Shown: positions 32,137-41,413, counted from the first letter of the stretch. The stretch: 64,000 nucleotides of DNA from Pseudomonas sp. URMO17WK12:I11 (GCF_007677725.1 NZ_VEDF01000002.1:186001-250000), one strand, 5' to 3'. Made by a program: numbers and translations. Notes: generated by a model not told the origin, from the letters alone.

Positions 32137-33539
32137 CCACCGAGCCTTACATCGACAGCCAGGCCCAGGTGATTCTGGTCGATGACGATCCACACCTGCG
32201 CCAGGCGCTGAGCCAGACCCTTGACCTTGCCGGCCTCAAGGTCGTGGCCTTGGCCGACGCCCAAGGCCTGGCCGAACGCATCGAGCCGGACTGGCCGGGC
32301 GTGGTGGTCAGCGACATTCGCATGCCAGGCATCGATGGCCTGCAACTGCTCGAGCAACTGCACGGGCGCGACAGCGAATTGCCGGTGTTGTTGATCACCG
32401 GCCATGGCGATGTGCCGCTGGCGGTTCAGGCCATGCGCGCCGGTGCCTACGATTTTCTGGAAAAACCCTTCGCCAGCGATGCCCTGCTCGACAGTGTCCG
32501 CCGCGCCCTGGCCCTGCGCCGCCTGGTGCTGGATAACCGCAGCCTGCGCCTGGCCCTGAGCGACCGCCAGCAGTTGGCCACGCGCCTGGTGGGTCACTCG
32601 CCGGCGATGCAGCGCCTGCGCGAGCAGATTGGCGCACTGGCCGGCACGCGCGCCGATGTCCTGATCCTGGGCGAAACCGGCGCCGGCAAAGAGGTGGTGG
32701 CTCGCGCCCTGCACGATCTGTCCAGCCGGCGCGATGGGCCGTTCGTGGCGATCAATGCCGGTGCGCTGGCAGAATCGGTGGTCGAAAGCGAGTTGTTCGG
32801 CCACGAGCCAGGGGCGTTCACCGGCGCGCAGAAACGCAGGATCGGCAAATTCGAGTTCGCTAACGGCGGCACGTTGTTCCTCGACGAAATCGAGAGCATG
32901 AGCCTGGATGTGCAGGTCAAGTTGCTGCGCCTGTTGCAGGAGCGTGTGGTCGAGCGGCTGGGCGGCAACCAGCTCATTGCGCTGGATATCCGCATCATTG
33001 CGGCGACCAAGGAAGACCTGCGTACTTCGGCCGATCAGGGTCGCTTTCGCGCCGACCTGTATTACCGCCTGAACGTCGCACCGCTGCGCATTCCACCGTT
33101 GCGTGATCGCGGCGATGACATCCTGGTGTTGTTCCAGCACTACGCCGACGCGGCCAGCCAGCGCCACGGCCTGCCGCCGCACAGCCTGCAGCCGGCCCAG
33201 CGCGCCCAGCTGCTGCGCCATCCTTGGCCTGGCAATGTGCGCGAGCTGCAAAACGCTGCCGAGCGTTTCGCCCTGGGCCTGGAGCTGGCGCTCGACGGCC
33301 AGGCGCCGGCAGCGGCGGCAAGCGCAGCGCCGATGCTGGCGGGCAACCTGAGCGAGCAGGTCGAACAATTCGAACGTTCCCTCATCGCTGCGGAGCTGGC
33401 CCAGCCGCACAGCTCGATGCGCAGCCTCGCCGAAGCCTTGGGGGTACCGCGCAAGACGCTGCACGACAAGCTGCGCAAGCATGGCCTGCATTTCGAGGGC
33501 GCCAGCAGCGGCACTGACGACCATGAGGAGCATCGTTGA
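32133..33539 (+). CDS. DctD-like sigma-54 response regulator
   Basis: The 468-residue transcription activator works with sigma-54 RNA polymerase. It has a receiver domain (VDDDPHLRQAL; phosphorylated Asp in VVVSDIRMPGIDG near residue 62; lysine in FLEKPF) and a AAA+ domain with Walker A GETGAGKE. The sigma-54 contact loop is GAFTGA, and Walker B is GGTLFLDEIESM. A Fis-type helix-turn-helix (MRSLAEALGVPRKTLHDKLRKHGL) ends the protein. Its partner kinase is encoded just upstream. The downstream gene starts on its stop codon (TGATG), so a small thioesterase is co-translated. Its target promoters are not visible nearby. Confidence 0.9.
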   Translation: MTTEPYIDSQAQVILVDDDPHLRQALSQTLDLAGLKVVALADAQGLAERIEPDWPGVVVSDIRMPGIDGLQLLEQLHGRDSELPVLLITGHGDVPLAVQAMRAGAYDFLEKPFASDALLDSVRRALALRRLVLDNRSLRLALSDRQQLATRLVGHSPAMQRLREQIGALAGTRADVLILGETGAGKEVVARALHDLSSRRDGPFVAINAGALAESVVESELFGHEPGAFTGAQKRRIGKFEFANGGTLFLDEIESMSLDVQVKLLRLLQERVVERLGGNQLIALDIRIIAATKEDLRTSADQGRFRADLYYRLNVAPLRIPPLRDRGDDILVLFQHYADAASQRHGLPPHSLQPAQRAQLLRHPWPGNVRELQNAAERFALGLELALDGQAPAAAASAAPMLAGNLSEQVEQFERSLIAAELAQPHSSMRSLAEALGVPRKTLHDKLRKHGLHFEGASSGTDDHEEHR

Positions 33540-33994
33540 TGAGCGCTGACAGCCATTATCTGCAAGCCGTGCTGCACGGCGATATCCCGCTGACCCGGGA
33601 AATGGGCCTGGAAGTGATCGACTGGCAGGCAGGCGTCTTGCGCCTGCAACTGCCCCTGGCCGCCAACGTCAACCACAAGAGCACCATGTTTGGCGGCAGC
33701 CTGTATTGCGCGGCGGTATTGGCCGGCTGGGGCTGGCTGCACCTGCGCTTGCGGGAGTTGGGTATCGATGACGGGCATATCGTGATCCAGGAAGGCCAGA
33801 TCGCTTATCCGTTGCCGGTCACTGGCGCTGCGATCGCACGCTGCGAGGCGCCGGATAGCAAAACCTGGGAGCGCTTTGTGACGCTCTACCAACGCCGCGG
33901 GCGGGCCCGACTGACACTGGCGACCACGGTCAGCAATGCCGGCAGCGACGAGCCTGCCGTGACCTTCAGCGGTCAGTACGTGCTGCACCGCTGA
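33539..33994 (+). CDS. YiiD C-terminal-type thioesterase
   Basis: The 151-residue hotdog-fold protein is likely to hydrolyse acyl-CoA or a similar thioester. The helix motif ANVNHKSTMFGGSLYCAAVLAGWGWLHL is that of the YiiD C-terminal domain family, with Asn and the following Gly-rich turn forming the active region. The start at 33539 overlaps the last base of the regulator's stop codon and gives the family N-terminus; a TTG three bases earlier is not needed. The true substrate is unknown. Placement in the kinase/regulator operon may be incidental or linked to metabolite clearance. Confidence 0.78.
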   Translation: MSADSHYLQAVLHGDIPLTREMGLEVIDWQAGVLRLQLPLAANVNHKSTMFGGSLYCAAVLAGWGWLHLRLRELGIDDGHIVIQEGQIAYPLPVTGAAIARCEAPDSKTWERFVTLYQRRGRARLTLATTVSNAGSDEPAVTFSGQYVLHR

Positions 33995-34091
33995 GAGCCC
34001 TCAGTCGCGCGAGCAGCTGTCTTGCCAAGGCAGCGCGCCCCGCCGTGAGGGCGACTGTCTTCATCGATTCCTGCACTCAACGTTTTTCTGT

Positions 34092-34130
34092 GAGCGCGGC
34101 GCTTTCGCGACGCGAGGCCGCTTCCACAAG
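34092..34130. repeat. REP-like palindromic element
   Basis: The stretch GCGCGGCGCTTTCGCGACGC followed by GAGGCCGCTTCC has the look of P. putida-type repetitive extragenic palindromes, which usually read on the other strand GGAGCGGCC and then TCGCGAAA. Only one copy is seen in this gap. The remaining 33995-34161 has no gene. Confidence 0.45.
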
Positions 34131-34161
34131 GACATCGTCATGGGTTTGGAGATTGAACGCG

Positions 34162-34980
34162 TCAGATCAAATCCAGCAACGCCTGGCGCCATGGCGCAGC
34201 GCCAGGCAGGGCCAGGAAGAACGGATTGAGCAGCGATTCGCGTGGCGGATAGCGCAGTGGCTGGCCACTGACGTCAATGACTTCGCCTCCAGCACCTTCG
34301 AGCACACCTTGGGCGGCAGCCGTGTCCCATTGCGAGGTCGGCGCCAGACGCGGGTAGCAGTCGGCGCTGCCCTCGGCCATCAGGCAGAATTTCAGCGAGC
34401 TGCCGATGTTGGCCAACTGCAGCTCGCCCACCGCAGCGCTCAAGCCAGCCAGCAAGGCTTCTTGCTCAGGGCTCGAATGCCGGCGGCTCGCCACCACCGT
34501 GAAACCGGTGCCCGCCGGCGGCGCTGAACGGACCTGGATCGGCACTGCCTCGCCGTGCGCTTCGGCGCGCCAGGCGCCCAGGCCACGACCGCCAAAATAA
34601 CTGCGGCCGCTGGTAGGCATCGACACCACGCCAAACACCACCTCGCCGTTCTCGATCAAGGCGATGTTGACGGTGAATTCCTCGCTACCGGCGATGAATT
34701 CCTTGGTGCCATCGAGCGGGTCCACCAACCACCAACGACTCCAGCCCTGGCGCTCGGCCAACGGGATCTCGCAGTCCTCTTCCGACAACACTGGAACCTG
34801 CGGCGCCAGGGCCTGCAGGCCATCGGCGATGACCCGGTGTGCGGCGAGGTCGGCGGCAGTCACCGGCGAATCATCGGCCTTCTGCGTCACCGCCACCTCG
34901 GCGCGCCAGAACGGCAGGATGGCCTCACCGGCCAGGCGCGCCAGGTCGACCACTGCATGCATCAGTCGTTGATCGTTCAT
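34162..34980 (-). CDS. cysQ: 3'(2'),5'-bisphosphate nucleotidase CysQ
   Basis: The 272-residue enzyme of the inositol-monophosphatase superfamily removes the 3'-phosphate from 3'-phosphoadenosine 5'-phosphate, the by-product of sulfate assimilation and sulfotransferase reactions. Metal-binding motifs are present: LSEEDCEIP (first acidic motif, near residue 69), WWLVDPLDGTKEFIAG near residue 85, and WDTAAAQGVLEGAGGEV near residue 217. Length is normal. It follows nudE in one operon with a four-base ATGA overlap. Confidence 0.93.
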   Translation of the reverse strand: MNDQRLMHAVVDLARLAGEAILPFWRAEVAVTQKADDSPVTAADLAAHRVIADGLQALAPQVPVLSEEDCEIPLAERQGWSRWWLVDPLDGTKEFIAGSEEFTVNIALIENGEVVFGVVSMPTSGRSYFGGRGLGAWRAEAHGEAVPIQVRSAPPAGTGFTVVASRRHSSPEQEALLAGLSAAVGELQLANIGSSLKFCLMAEGSADCYPRLAPTSQWDTAAAQGVLEGAGGEVIDVSGQPLRYPPRESLLNPFFLALPGAAPWRQALLDLI

Positions 34981-35543
34981 GCTGCCAACAGCCCCCGCTG
35001 AATCAACAAGTCGCGGGCCAGGTACAGCGCTGCCAGCGCCCGCCCTTCGGTGAATTGTGGGTGCATGGCCAGCGCCGACAGCTCGCGCAGGTTGACCTTG
35101 TCGACCCGCATCGGCTCAGGTTCATCACCTTCCAGGCGTTCTTCATAGAGGTCGCTGGCCAGCACCACCTGAATTTTCTGGCTCATGTAACCTGGCGACA
35201 GCGACAGCTCCGTCAGGTGCTCCAGTTGGCGAGCGCCGAAGCCAGCTTCTTCCTTGAGCTCGCGGTCGGCTGCGGCGAGCACGTCCTCGCCGGGCTCGAT
35301 CAAACCCTTGGGCAGCGACAGCTCGTATTCGTCGGTACCGCCGCAGTATTCCTCGACCAGCACGGCATGCTCGGCGTCGAGCATGGCCACGATCATCACT
35401 GCGCCATAGCCGTTGCCGCGGCCAACCAGGCGCTCATAGGTGCGCTCGACACCGTTGCTGAAGCGCAACTGCACGGCTTCGACCCGGAACAGGCGGCTGC
35501 TGGCGACGATTTCGCGGCTGAGGACAGTGGGTTTCTGGCGCAT
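34977..35543 (-). CDS. nudE: ADP compounds hydrolase NudE
   Basis: The 188-residue Nudix hydrolase cleaves ADP-ribose, NADH and diadenosine polyphosphates. The Nudix box is LPKGLIEPGEDVLAAADRELKEEAGFG (pattern G-x5-E-x7-REUxEE) at about residues 93-119. The ATG at 35543 is chosen because AAGGAGC lies upstream and the family starts MRQKP; the longer frame adds 37 unrelated residues. It is the first gene of the nudE-cysQ operon, sharing ATGA with cysQ. It diverges from the HAD phosphatase gene with 64 bases between starts. Confidence 0.92.
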   Translation of the reverse strand: MRQKPTVLSREIVASSRLFRVEAVQLRFSNGVERTYERLVGRGNGYGAVMIVAMLDAEHAVLVEEYCGGTDEYELSLPKGLIEPGEDVLAAADRELKEEAGFGARQLEHLTELSLSPGYMSQKIQVVLASDLYEERLEGDEPEPMRVDKVNLRELSALAMHPQFTEGRALAALYLARDLLIQRGLLAA

Positions 35544-35607
35544 GGGGCAGCTCCTTGGCGTGAACGGGTTACTATACCGTGGCTTGCCGACTGATCGAGA
35601 GTTTCCC

Positions 35608-36270
35608 ATGCCTGTTCTTACCTGGTCCGACATCGACACCGTTCTGCTGGACATGGACGGTACCCTGCTCGACCTGCACTACGACAACCGCTTCTGGCTC
35701 GACCACCTGCCCCAGCGCTACGCCGAGCTGCACGGCGTCAGCCGGGCCATGGCGCAAATGGAGCTGGAGCCGCTGTTCGCGCGCAATGCCGGCACCCTCA
35801 ACTGGTATTGCCTGGACTTCTGGAGCCGCGAACTGAAGCTGCCGATCCGCGAGCTCAAGCGCGAGATCGCCGACCTGATCGCCTTGCGTCCCGATGCCGA
35901 CACGTTTCTGGCAGCCATCCGCGCAGCCGGCAAGCGCGTGGTAATGATCACCAACGCCCATCGCGATTCGCTGTCGTTGAAGCTGGAACGGGTCGAGCTG
36001 GCCCCGTATTTCGAGCGTTTGATCAGCTCGCATGACTACGGCTACCCGAAAGAAGCCCCGCAATTCTGGGATGCCCTGCAAGCGGACATCGGTTTCGATC
36101 CGCAGCGCAGCCTGTTCATCGATGACACCTTGTCGATCTTGCGCAGTGCCCAGCGCTTCGGTGTCAAGCACCTGCTGGCAGTACGCCTGCCGGACAGCAA
36201 GGCGCAGCCGCGCGACACCGAGGAATTTGCCGCAGTTGAGGATTATCGGGATTTGCTGGCAGGGCTTTGA
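35608..36270 (+). CDS. yrfG: HAD-family GMP/IMP 5'-nucleotidase YrfG-like
   Basis: The 220-residue haloacid-dehalogenase phosphatase probably removes phosphate from purine 5'-monophosphates. The catalytic motif is LLDMDGTLLDLHYD (nucleophile and acid/base aspartates) near residue 14, motif II is VMITNAH, motif III is the lysine in DYGYPKEAPQFW, and motif IV is FIDDTLSILRSA. The start at 35608 directly precedes the first strand; an upstream frame reaching 35440 runs over the nudE gene. Substrate is assigned from the YrfG family, whose E. coli member acts on GMP and IMP. Confidence 0.87.
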   Translation: MPVLTWSDIDTVLLDMDGTLLDLHYDNRFWLDHLPQRYAELHGVSRAMAQMELEPLFARNAGTLNWYCLDFWSRELKLPIRELKREIADLIALRPDADTFLAAIRAAGKRVVMITNAHRDSLSLKLERVELAPYFERLISSHDYGYPKEAPQFWDALQADIGFDPQRSLFIDDTLSILRSAQRFGVKHLLAVRLPDSKAQPRDTEEFAAVEDYRDLLAGL

Positions 36271-36330
36271 GGGCCTGTGCGGGCCAGCGCAGCTTCAACC
36301 AGGCCGGCCCGCAGTACAGGTGGACGCCGC

Positions 36331-36771
36331 TCAGTCAGGAATACGCAGCACCTGCCCCGGGTAGATCTTGTTCACATCCTTGAGCATCGGTTGGTTGGCT
36401 TCGAAGATCTTCTGGTATTTGTTGGCGTCGCCGTACACGCGTTTGGAAATCGCGCTGAGGGTATCGCCCTTTTCCACGGTGACGAAGCGCGCGGCCTGGG
36501 CCACCGGCCCGGTCACGGTAATCTGATCGTCGACGCTGGCCACGCCCTCGATGTTGCCGGCGGCGAGGATGATTTTCTCCTTCTCCTCCTGGCTGGCAAC
36601 CTCGCCTTTGAGGATGACCTTGTCGCCCTCGACCGTGGCGGTGATGTTAGGGTTACCCAGGCCGACATTTTCCACGTGTTTTTTCAACTGCTCCTCGGCC
36701 TTGGCATTGCCCGGCGTGAGCAGGTCGATCAATTTCTCACCGGCTTCCTTGACGAAACTGAACAGGCTCAT
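36331..36771 (-). CDS. LysM/BON protein, Kbp/YgaU-like
   Basis: The 146-residue cytoplasmic protein has two domains: an N-terminal BON domain (KKHVENVGLGNPNITATVEGDKVILKGEVASQEEKEKIILAAGN) and a C-terminal LysM (FVTVEKGDTLSAISKRVYGDANKYQKIFEANQPML). This is the architecture of E. coli Kbp (YgaU), a potassium-binding protein. It has no signal peptide, consistent with that family. A role in potassium homeostasis is known for the E. coli protein and inferred here. Confidence 0.88.
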   Translation of the reverse strand: MSLFSFVKEAGEKLIDLLTPGNAKAEEQLKKHVENVGLGNPNITATVEGDKVILKGEVASQEEKEKIILAAGNIEGVASVDDQITVTGPVAQAARFVTVEKGDTLSAISKRVYGDANKYQKIFEANQPMLKDVNKIYPGQVLRIPD

Positions 36772-36947
36772 GGTGCGCTCCTTGTTGAGGTAAACCTTGG
36801 ATCCGCAAGTCTAGGCCATGATCGCCACCTGCGCCTGGCTGCGACCAATCGACGCGGTCTATCAGGGCATAGACCCTAGCGATTAGACGCGCGCGCCGTC
36901 GCGGCCTAGGCTTGTGCTATCAAACAGCCGCCAACCGTCCGCCTACG

Positions 36948-37778
36948 ATGCCAAGCAAACCGCCGGTCTGCACTGCCTCCACACCCTTGGCCCTGCCGGC
37001 CGCCAGCAACACCTACGACTACGTCCAGCTCAGCGACGCTCAGGGTGCCTGCACGCCGCTGGCCGAAGAGGTTGCCCTGGCCATCGTCTATAACGGCCTC
37101 AACCAGGCAGTGATGCTGGTCAGCCCCACCGACCTCGAAGACTTCGCCGTGGGTTTCAGCGTCGGCAGCGGCATTGTCGACGGCACCGCAGAAATCTACG
37201 ACCTCAAGCTCTCGGGCAGCGGCTCGGCGCTGTACGCCGATCTGGAAATTTCCAGCCGCGCGTTCTGGAACCTGAAGAACCAGCGCCGCCAGCTAGCCGG
37301 TACCAGCGGCTGCGGCCTATGTGGGGTCGAGGCCCTGGAACAGGCCCTGCCGGACTTGTCGGTCTTGCCTGGCGCGCCATTGCCGCCGGCGCAGTGGCTG
37401 GTCGGCCTGCGCGAGCGCATCGATGCATTCACGCCGCTGGGCCAGCACTGCGGCGCGGTACACGCGGCGTTGTTCATGAACGGCGCAGGCGAACTGCTGA
37501 TGGGCCGCGAAGACATCGGCCGGCACAACGCCCTCGACAAACTGATTGGCGCCCTGCTGCGCCAGCGCATCGGCACCGCTGGCGGCCTGGCCATTGTCAC
37601 CAGCCGTTGCAGCCTGGAGCTGATCCAGAAGGTGCTGCGTGCCGGCATCCAGACCCTGGTGAGCCTTTCTGCGCCCACCGGCCTTGCCCTGCAGTGGGCG
37701 CGCAAGCACAACCTCAACCTCATTCATCTGCCCAAACACAGCGCACCGCGGGTCTACAGCCCAGCGGCGGAGTCGTAA
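36948..37778 (+). CDS. fdhD: Formate dehydrogenase accessory sulfurtransferase FdhD
   Basis: The 276-residue protein is needed to deliver sulfur to the molybdenum cofactor of formate-dehydrogenase-type enzymes. It has the conserved cysteine loop GTSGCGLCGVEAL near residue 117 and the motifs EEVALAIVYNG, LVSPTDLEDFAVGF, EDIGRHNALDKLIGA and VTSRCSLELIQKVLRAGI. The ATG at 36948 fits the family; a TTG 36 bases upstream is also in frame. It is followed six bases later by the oxidoreductase it probably serves. Confidence 0.93.
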   Translation: MPSKPPVCTASTPLALPAASNTYDYVQLSDAQGACTPLAEEVALAIVYNGLNQAVMLVSPTDLEDFAVGFSVGSGIVDGTAEIYDLKLSGSGSALYADLEISSRAFWNLKNQRRQLAGTSGCGLCGVEALEQALPDLSVLPGAPLPPAQWLVGLRERIDAFTPLGQHCGAVHAALFMNGAGELLMGREDIGRHNALDKLIGALLRQRIGTAGGLAIVTSRCSLELIQKVLRAGIQTLVSLSAPTGLALQWARKHNLNLIHLPKHSAPRVYSPAAES

Positions 37779-37783
37779 CTGTC

Positions 37784-40129
37784 GTGACCTCGTACCAGCA
37801 ACTTCCAGACAACGCCCCAGCTTCCACCCCTCGCTACAAGCCCTACCACGGCCCCGCCGGCGGCTGGGGTGCGTTGCGCAGCGTGGCCAAGGCCTGGGTG
37901 GGCAGTGACAACGCACTGAAGAACATCCGTGCCCTGCTCAAGACCAACCAGAACGGCGGTTTCGACTGCCCCGGCTGCGCCTGGGGCGACTCGCCCGAAA
38001 GCGGCATGGTCAAGTTCTGCGAAAACGGCGCCAAGGCGGTCAACTGGGAAGCCACCAAACGCCGGGTAGATGCCGCGTTCTTCGCGCGCTACAGCGTCAG
38101 CGCGTTGCTCCAGCAAAGCGATTACTGGCTGGAGTATCAAGGACGCCTTACCGAGCCGATGGTCTACGACCCTCTGAGCGATCGCTACCAGCCGATCAGC
38201 TGGGAAGCGGCCTTTGCCCTGATCGCCCGCGAGCTGAACAAACTCGCCACCCCGGACCAGGCGGAGTTCTACACTTCGGGCCGGGCCAGCAATGAAGCGG
38301 CCTACCTCTACCAGCTGTTCGTGCGGGCCTATGGCACCAACAACTTCCCCGACTGCTCGAACATGTGCCACGAGGCCAGCGGCGTGGCCCTGGGGCAAAG
38401 CGTCGGGGTCGGCAAAGGCACCGTGACCTTCGATGACTTCGAGCATGCCGATGCCATCTTCGTCTGGGGCCAGAACCCTGGCACCAACCATCCGCGCATG
38501 CTCGACCCGCTGCGCGATGCCGTGAAGCGCGGCGCCCAGGTGGTCTGCGTCAACCCGCTCAAGGAGCGTGGCCTGGAGCGCTTCCAGCACCCGCAAAACC
38601 CGCTGGAGATGCTCACCAACAGCGACCGTCCGACCAACACCGCGTTCTTCCGCCCGGCCCTGGGCGGCGACATGGCGCTGCTGCGCGGCATGGCCAAGTT
38701 TGTGCTGCAATGGGAGCGTGAAGCGCAGGCCAAGGGTGAAGCGGCCGTACTCGATCATGTGTTCATCGCCGAACACGGCCATGGGGTAGACGAATACCTG
38801 GCGGCTGTCGATGCCACGTCCTGGGAGCACATCCAGCAGCAGTCCGGGCTGGCGCTTGCCGACATCGAGCTGGCCGCACGCATGTACTGCCGCGCCAAGC
38901 GAGTGATCATGTGCTGGGCGATGGGCATCACCCAACACCGCCACTCGGTGCCGACCATCCAGGAGATTGTCAACCTGCAGATGCTGCGCGGCAATATCGG
39001 CGTACCCGGCGCCGGCCTGTGCCCGGTGCGCGGCCACAGCAATGTCCAGGGCGACCGCACCATGGGCATCAACGAACGTCCACCGGTGGCCCTGCTCGAT
39101 GCCATCGAGAAACGCTTCAACTTCCGCGTACCCCGGCATAACGGCCACAACACGGTCGAGGCGATCCACGCCATGCTCGACGGCCGCGCCAAGGTGTTCA
39201 TCGGCCTCGGTGGCAACTTCGCCCAAGCCACGCCGGACACCGAGCGCACTGCCCAGGCCCTGCGCAACTGCGAGCTGACGGTGCACATCAGTACCAAGCT
39301 CAACCGTAGCCACCTGATCCACGGCAAGCAGGCGCTGATCCTGCCGTGCCTGGGCCGCACCGACATCGACCTGCAAGCCGAAGGTCCACAGGCGGTGACC
39401 GTGGAAGATTCCTTCAGCATGGTCCACGCCTCCAATGGCCAGCTCAAGCCGCTGTCCACGCAGATGCGTTCGGAGCCTGCCGTAGTGGCCGGTATCGCGG
39501 CCGCGACCCTGGGCAAGCAGCCGGTCGATTGGCACTGGTTGGTGGCCGACTACGCGCGCATTCGCGACTTGATCGGCGACACCATTGCGGGCTTTGCCGA
39601 CTTCAACCAGCGCCTGGCCCACCCCGGTGGCTTCTACCTGGGCAACAGCGCCGGTAGCCGTCAGTGGACGACTGCCAGCGGCCGCGCCAACTTTAAGGCC
39701 AACCTGCTTCCGGACACCCTGCTCGACGAGCGCGTACGGGCCAGCGGCCAGGTGCCTGACCTGATCATGCAGTCGATGCGCTCTCACGATCAGTACAACA
39801 CCACCATTTATGGCCTCGATGATCGCTACCGTGGCGTGCGCGGCCAGCGCGACGTGCTGTTCGCCAACGAAGCCGACATCATCCGCCTGGGCTTTCAGCC
39901 GGGGCAGAAGGTCGATATCGTTTCACTTTGGGGTGATGAGCATGTGCGCCGTGTGCAGGGCTTCACCCTGCTGGCGTTCGATATTCCGGCCGGGCAAGCG
40001 GCGGCCTATTATCCGGAAGTGAACCCATTGATTCCGCTGGAAAGCATCGGTGAAGGTAGCCACACGCCGACCTCGAAATTCGTCGCGATCAAGCTTGAGC
40101 GTGCCTCGGACAACGGCCGGATCGTGTAA
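37784..40129 (+). CDS. FdhF/YdeP-family molybdopterin oxidoreductase
   Basis: The 781-residue cytoplasmic enzyme is of the formate-dehydrogenase-like YdeP family and binds bis-molybdopterin guanine dinucleotide. Features are GGFDCPGCAWGD near residue 65, TSGRASNEAAYLYQLFVRAYGTNN, the likely metal-ligand cysteine in SNMCHEASGVALGQSVG, HADAIFVWGQNPGTNHPR, and a C-terminal cofactor domain (RSHDQYNTTIYGLDDRYRGVRGQRDVLF). Only part of the usual four-cysteine iron-sulfur motif is seen, as is normal for this branch. The start is GTG at 37784; the open frame extends upstream across fdhD but is not coding. Physiological substrate is unknown. Confidence 0.88.
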   Translation: MTSYQQLPDNAPASTPRYKPYHGPAGGWGALRSVAKAWVGSDNALKNIRALLKTNQNGGFDCPGCAWGDSPESGMVKFCENGAKAVNWEATKRRVDAAFFARYSVSALLQQSDYWLEYQGRLTEPMVYDPLSDRYQPISWEAAFALIARELNKLATPDQAEFYTSGRASNEAAYLYQLFVRAYGTNNFPDCSNMCHEASGVALGQSVGVGKGTVTFDDFEHADAIFVWGQNPGTNHPRMLDPLRDAVKRGAQVVCVNPLKERGLERFQHPQNPLEMLTNSDRPTNTAFFRPALGGDMALLRGMAKFVLQWEREAQAKGEAAVLDHVFIAEHGHGVDEYLAAVDATSWEHIQQQSGLALADIELAARMYCRAKRVIMCWAMGITQHRHSVPTIQEIVNLQMLRGNIGVPGAGLCPVRGHSNVQGDRTMGINERPPVALLDAIEKRFNFRVPRHNGHNTVEAIHAMLDGRAKVFIGLGGNFAQATPDTERTAQALRNCELTVHISTKLNRSHLIHGKQALILPCLGRTDIDLQAEGPQAVTVEDSFSMVHASNGQLKPLSTQMRSEPAVVAGIAAATLGKQPVDWHWLVADYARIRDLIGDTIAGFADFNQRLAHPGGFYLGNSAGSRQWTTASGRANFKANLLPDTLLDERVRASGQVPDLIMQSMRSHDQYNTTIYGLDDRYRGVRGQRDVLFANEADIIRLGFQPGQKVDIVSLWGDEHVRRVQGFTLLAFDIPAGQAAAYYPEVNPLIPLESIGEGSHTPTSKFVAIKLERASDNGRIV

Positions 40130-40156
40130 CGCCCGGTAGGTTGCGCAACCACGAAA

Positions 40157-40189
40157 AAAGCCCTGTACCGCGAGGTTCAGGGCTTTGTC
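40157..40189 (+). terminator. Terminator after the molybdopterin oxidoreductase gene
   Basis: AAAGCCCTG and CAGGGCTTT form a 9-bp stem with a 12-base loop, 27 bases after the stop codon and followed by GTCC. It is a plausible intrinsic terminator with a short U-tract from the stem. Confidence 0.7.
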
Positions 40190-40343
40190 CTAATTACCTA
40201 GGACAACCGAAAATGGTTTAAGTTTCATAGCAAATACAACAACTTAGCTAATTGTGTACAACTCGTGTTACTCGTCGGATTTTCGTTGCCAGGCGCCCGC
40301 CATCGCTGCAAATTCGCCTCGTCATCCCTCTGAGGCTCTCTTG

Positions 40344-40826
40344 ATGAAGAAGTACTCCTCGATTCTGTTGTTGTCTTTCAGCTTGCTCAGCGGCGTTGCC
40401 ATGGCTGGCGGCTCCACCGAGGCCGGCATTGGCGGCGCATTGGGTGGGGTACTCGGCTCCGTCGTGGGCAACTCCATCGGCGGTAGCACCGGTGGCGCCA
40501 TCGGCGCAGGCCTGGGCGGCGCTGCCGGCGGTGCCCTGGGTGCCGACAAGCGTCAGCGTGGCGAAGCGGCAATCGGCGGTGCGCTGGGCGCTGCCGGCGG
40601 TAACGTGGTCGGTCGCTCGGTCGGCGGCACCACCGGTAGCTACATCGGTGCAGCCGCAGGCGGCGGCGCTGGTGGCGCGCTGGGTAACTACATGGGCAAC
40701 AAGGCCGATGAAGACGAGCGCCACGAGAACCGTCGCTACCGTCGCGGCTACGACGACGACCGTCGCCACTGGGACCGTGGCCACCACTACGGCCATCGCA
40801 AGCATAAGCGCCACGGGCGCCACTGA
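40344..40826 (+). CDS. Glycine-zipper protein, secreted
   Basis: The 160-residue protein has a signal peptide (KKYSSILLLSFSLLSGVAMA, cleavage near residue 21) and then a long run of glycine-zipper repeats with G-x3-G spacing (IGGALGGVLGSVVGNSIGGSTGGAIGAG and similar, to about residue 118). It ends in a very basic, His/Arg/Asp-rich tail (RRYRRGYDDDRRHWDRGHHYGHRKHKRHGRH). Glycine zippers insert in membranes or oligomerise, so it is probably an envelope protein. The ATG at 40344 places the signal peptide at the N-terminus. Function is unknown; a metal-binding role for the His-rich tail is possible. Confidence 0.78.
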   Translation: MKKYSSILLLSFSLLSGVAMAGGSTEAGIGGALGGVLGSVVGNSIGGSTGGAIGAGLGGAAGGALGADKRQRGEAAIGGALGAAGGNVVGRSVGGTTGSYIGAAAGGGAGGALGNYMGNKADEDERHENRRYRRGYDDDRRHWDRGHHYGHRKHKRHGRH

Positions 40827-40850
40827 TAGCTCAGCGCAGCTGCAGGTCGA

Positions 40851-40879
40851 AAGCCCCACCCAGAAGGTGGGGCTTTTTC
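40851..40879 (+). terminator. Terminator of the glycine-zipper gene
   Basis: AAGCCCCACC and GGTGGGGCTT form a 10-bp stem around CAGAA with a TTTTT tail. It lies between convergent genes. Confidence 0.9.
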
Positions 40880-41318
40880 ATACCTGCGGATCCAGGCGTA
40901 AACCTGCGAGCCGTGTCTGCAGGCTTTCTGGCAGCGGCACCGGGCGGCCACTGGCGCGCTCGATGAACACCTGGACCACGCTGCCCGCTGCGCAGGCATC
41001 CGCTTCACCCGGGCGGTACAGGGCCAGGCGGTATTCCACCGTGCTGCCGACCAGGCGGGTCACGCCGAGGCCGACTTCCAGCACGTCCGGAAATCCCGGC
41101 AGGGCGAAGAAGTCCGCGGCCGAGCTGACCACGAACGCAGCCAGCTCGCCGTCGCGCAGGTCGAGGTCCGCCTGCTCGAGCAGAAACGCTTGGATGGCGG
41201 CTTCGAAAAACCCATGCACCGTGGCGCCCGCGATATGGCCGTTGAGGTCGTTATCCTGCGGTCGCGTGAGGATCGGGTGAAAGTGCAGGAAGGCCGTGCG
41301 GCCGGGGGATTCGGTCAT
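40878..41318 (-). CDS. Acyl-CoA thioesterase (4HBT family)
   Basis: The 146-residue hotdog-fold thioesterase is of the 4-hydroxybenzoyl-CoA type. The active-site motif is RPQDNDLNGHIAGATVHGFFEAAIQAFL, with the Asp and the G-H-I/V turn. VVSSAADFFALPGFPDVLEVGLGVTRLVGSTVEYRLALYR is the core strand region. The ATG at 41318 matches the family start; longer frames add an unrelated N-terminus. The stop lies at the tail of the previous terminator, so the genes converge. Physiological acyl group is unknown. Confidence 0.85.
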   Translation of the reverse strand: MTESPGRTAFLHFHPILTRPQDNDLNGHIAGATVHGFFEAAIQAFLLEQADLDLRDGELAAFVVSSAADFFALPGFPDVLEVGLGVTRLVGSTVEYRLALYRPGEADACAAGSVVQVFIERASGRPVPLPESLQTRLAGLRLDPQV

Positions 41319-41413
41319 CGGTTGAGCGCCTGTCTTCACAATCGGTGCCGACAGTGAAACAGAAAATGCCGACCGATGCAGAGACTGCTGCCCTGCGCAG
41401 CGAACGCCGCCCA

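Noticed and set aside
30166..32193. Long minus-strand frame opposite the DctB-like kinase
   Set aside because: Shadow frame in GC-rich DNA without ribosome site or family features.
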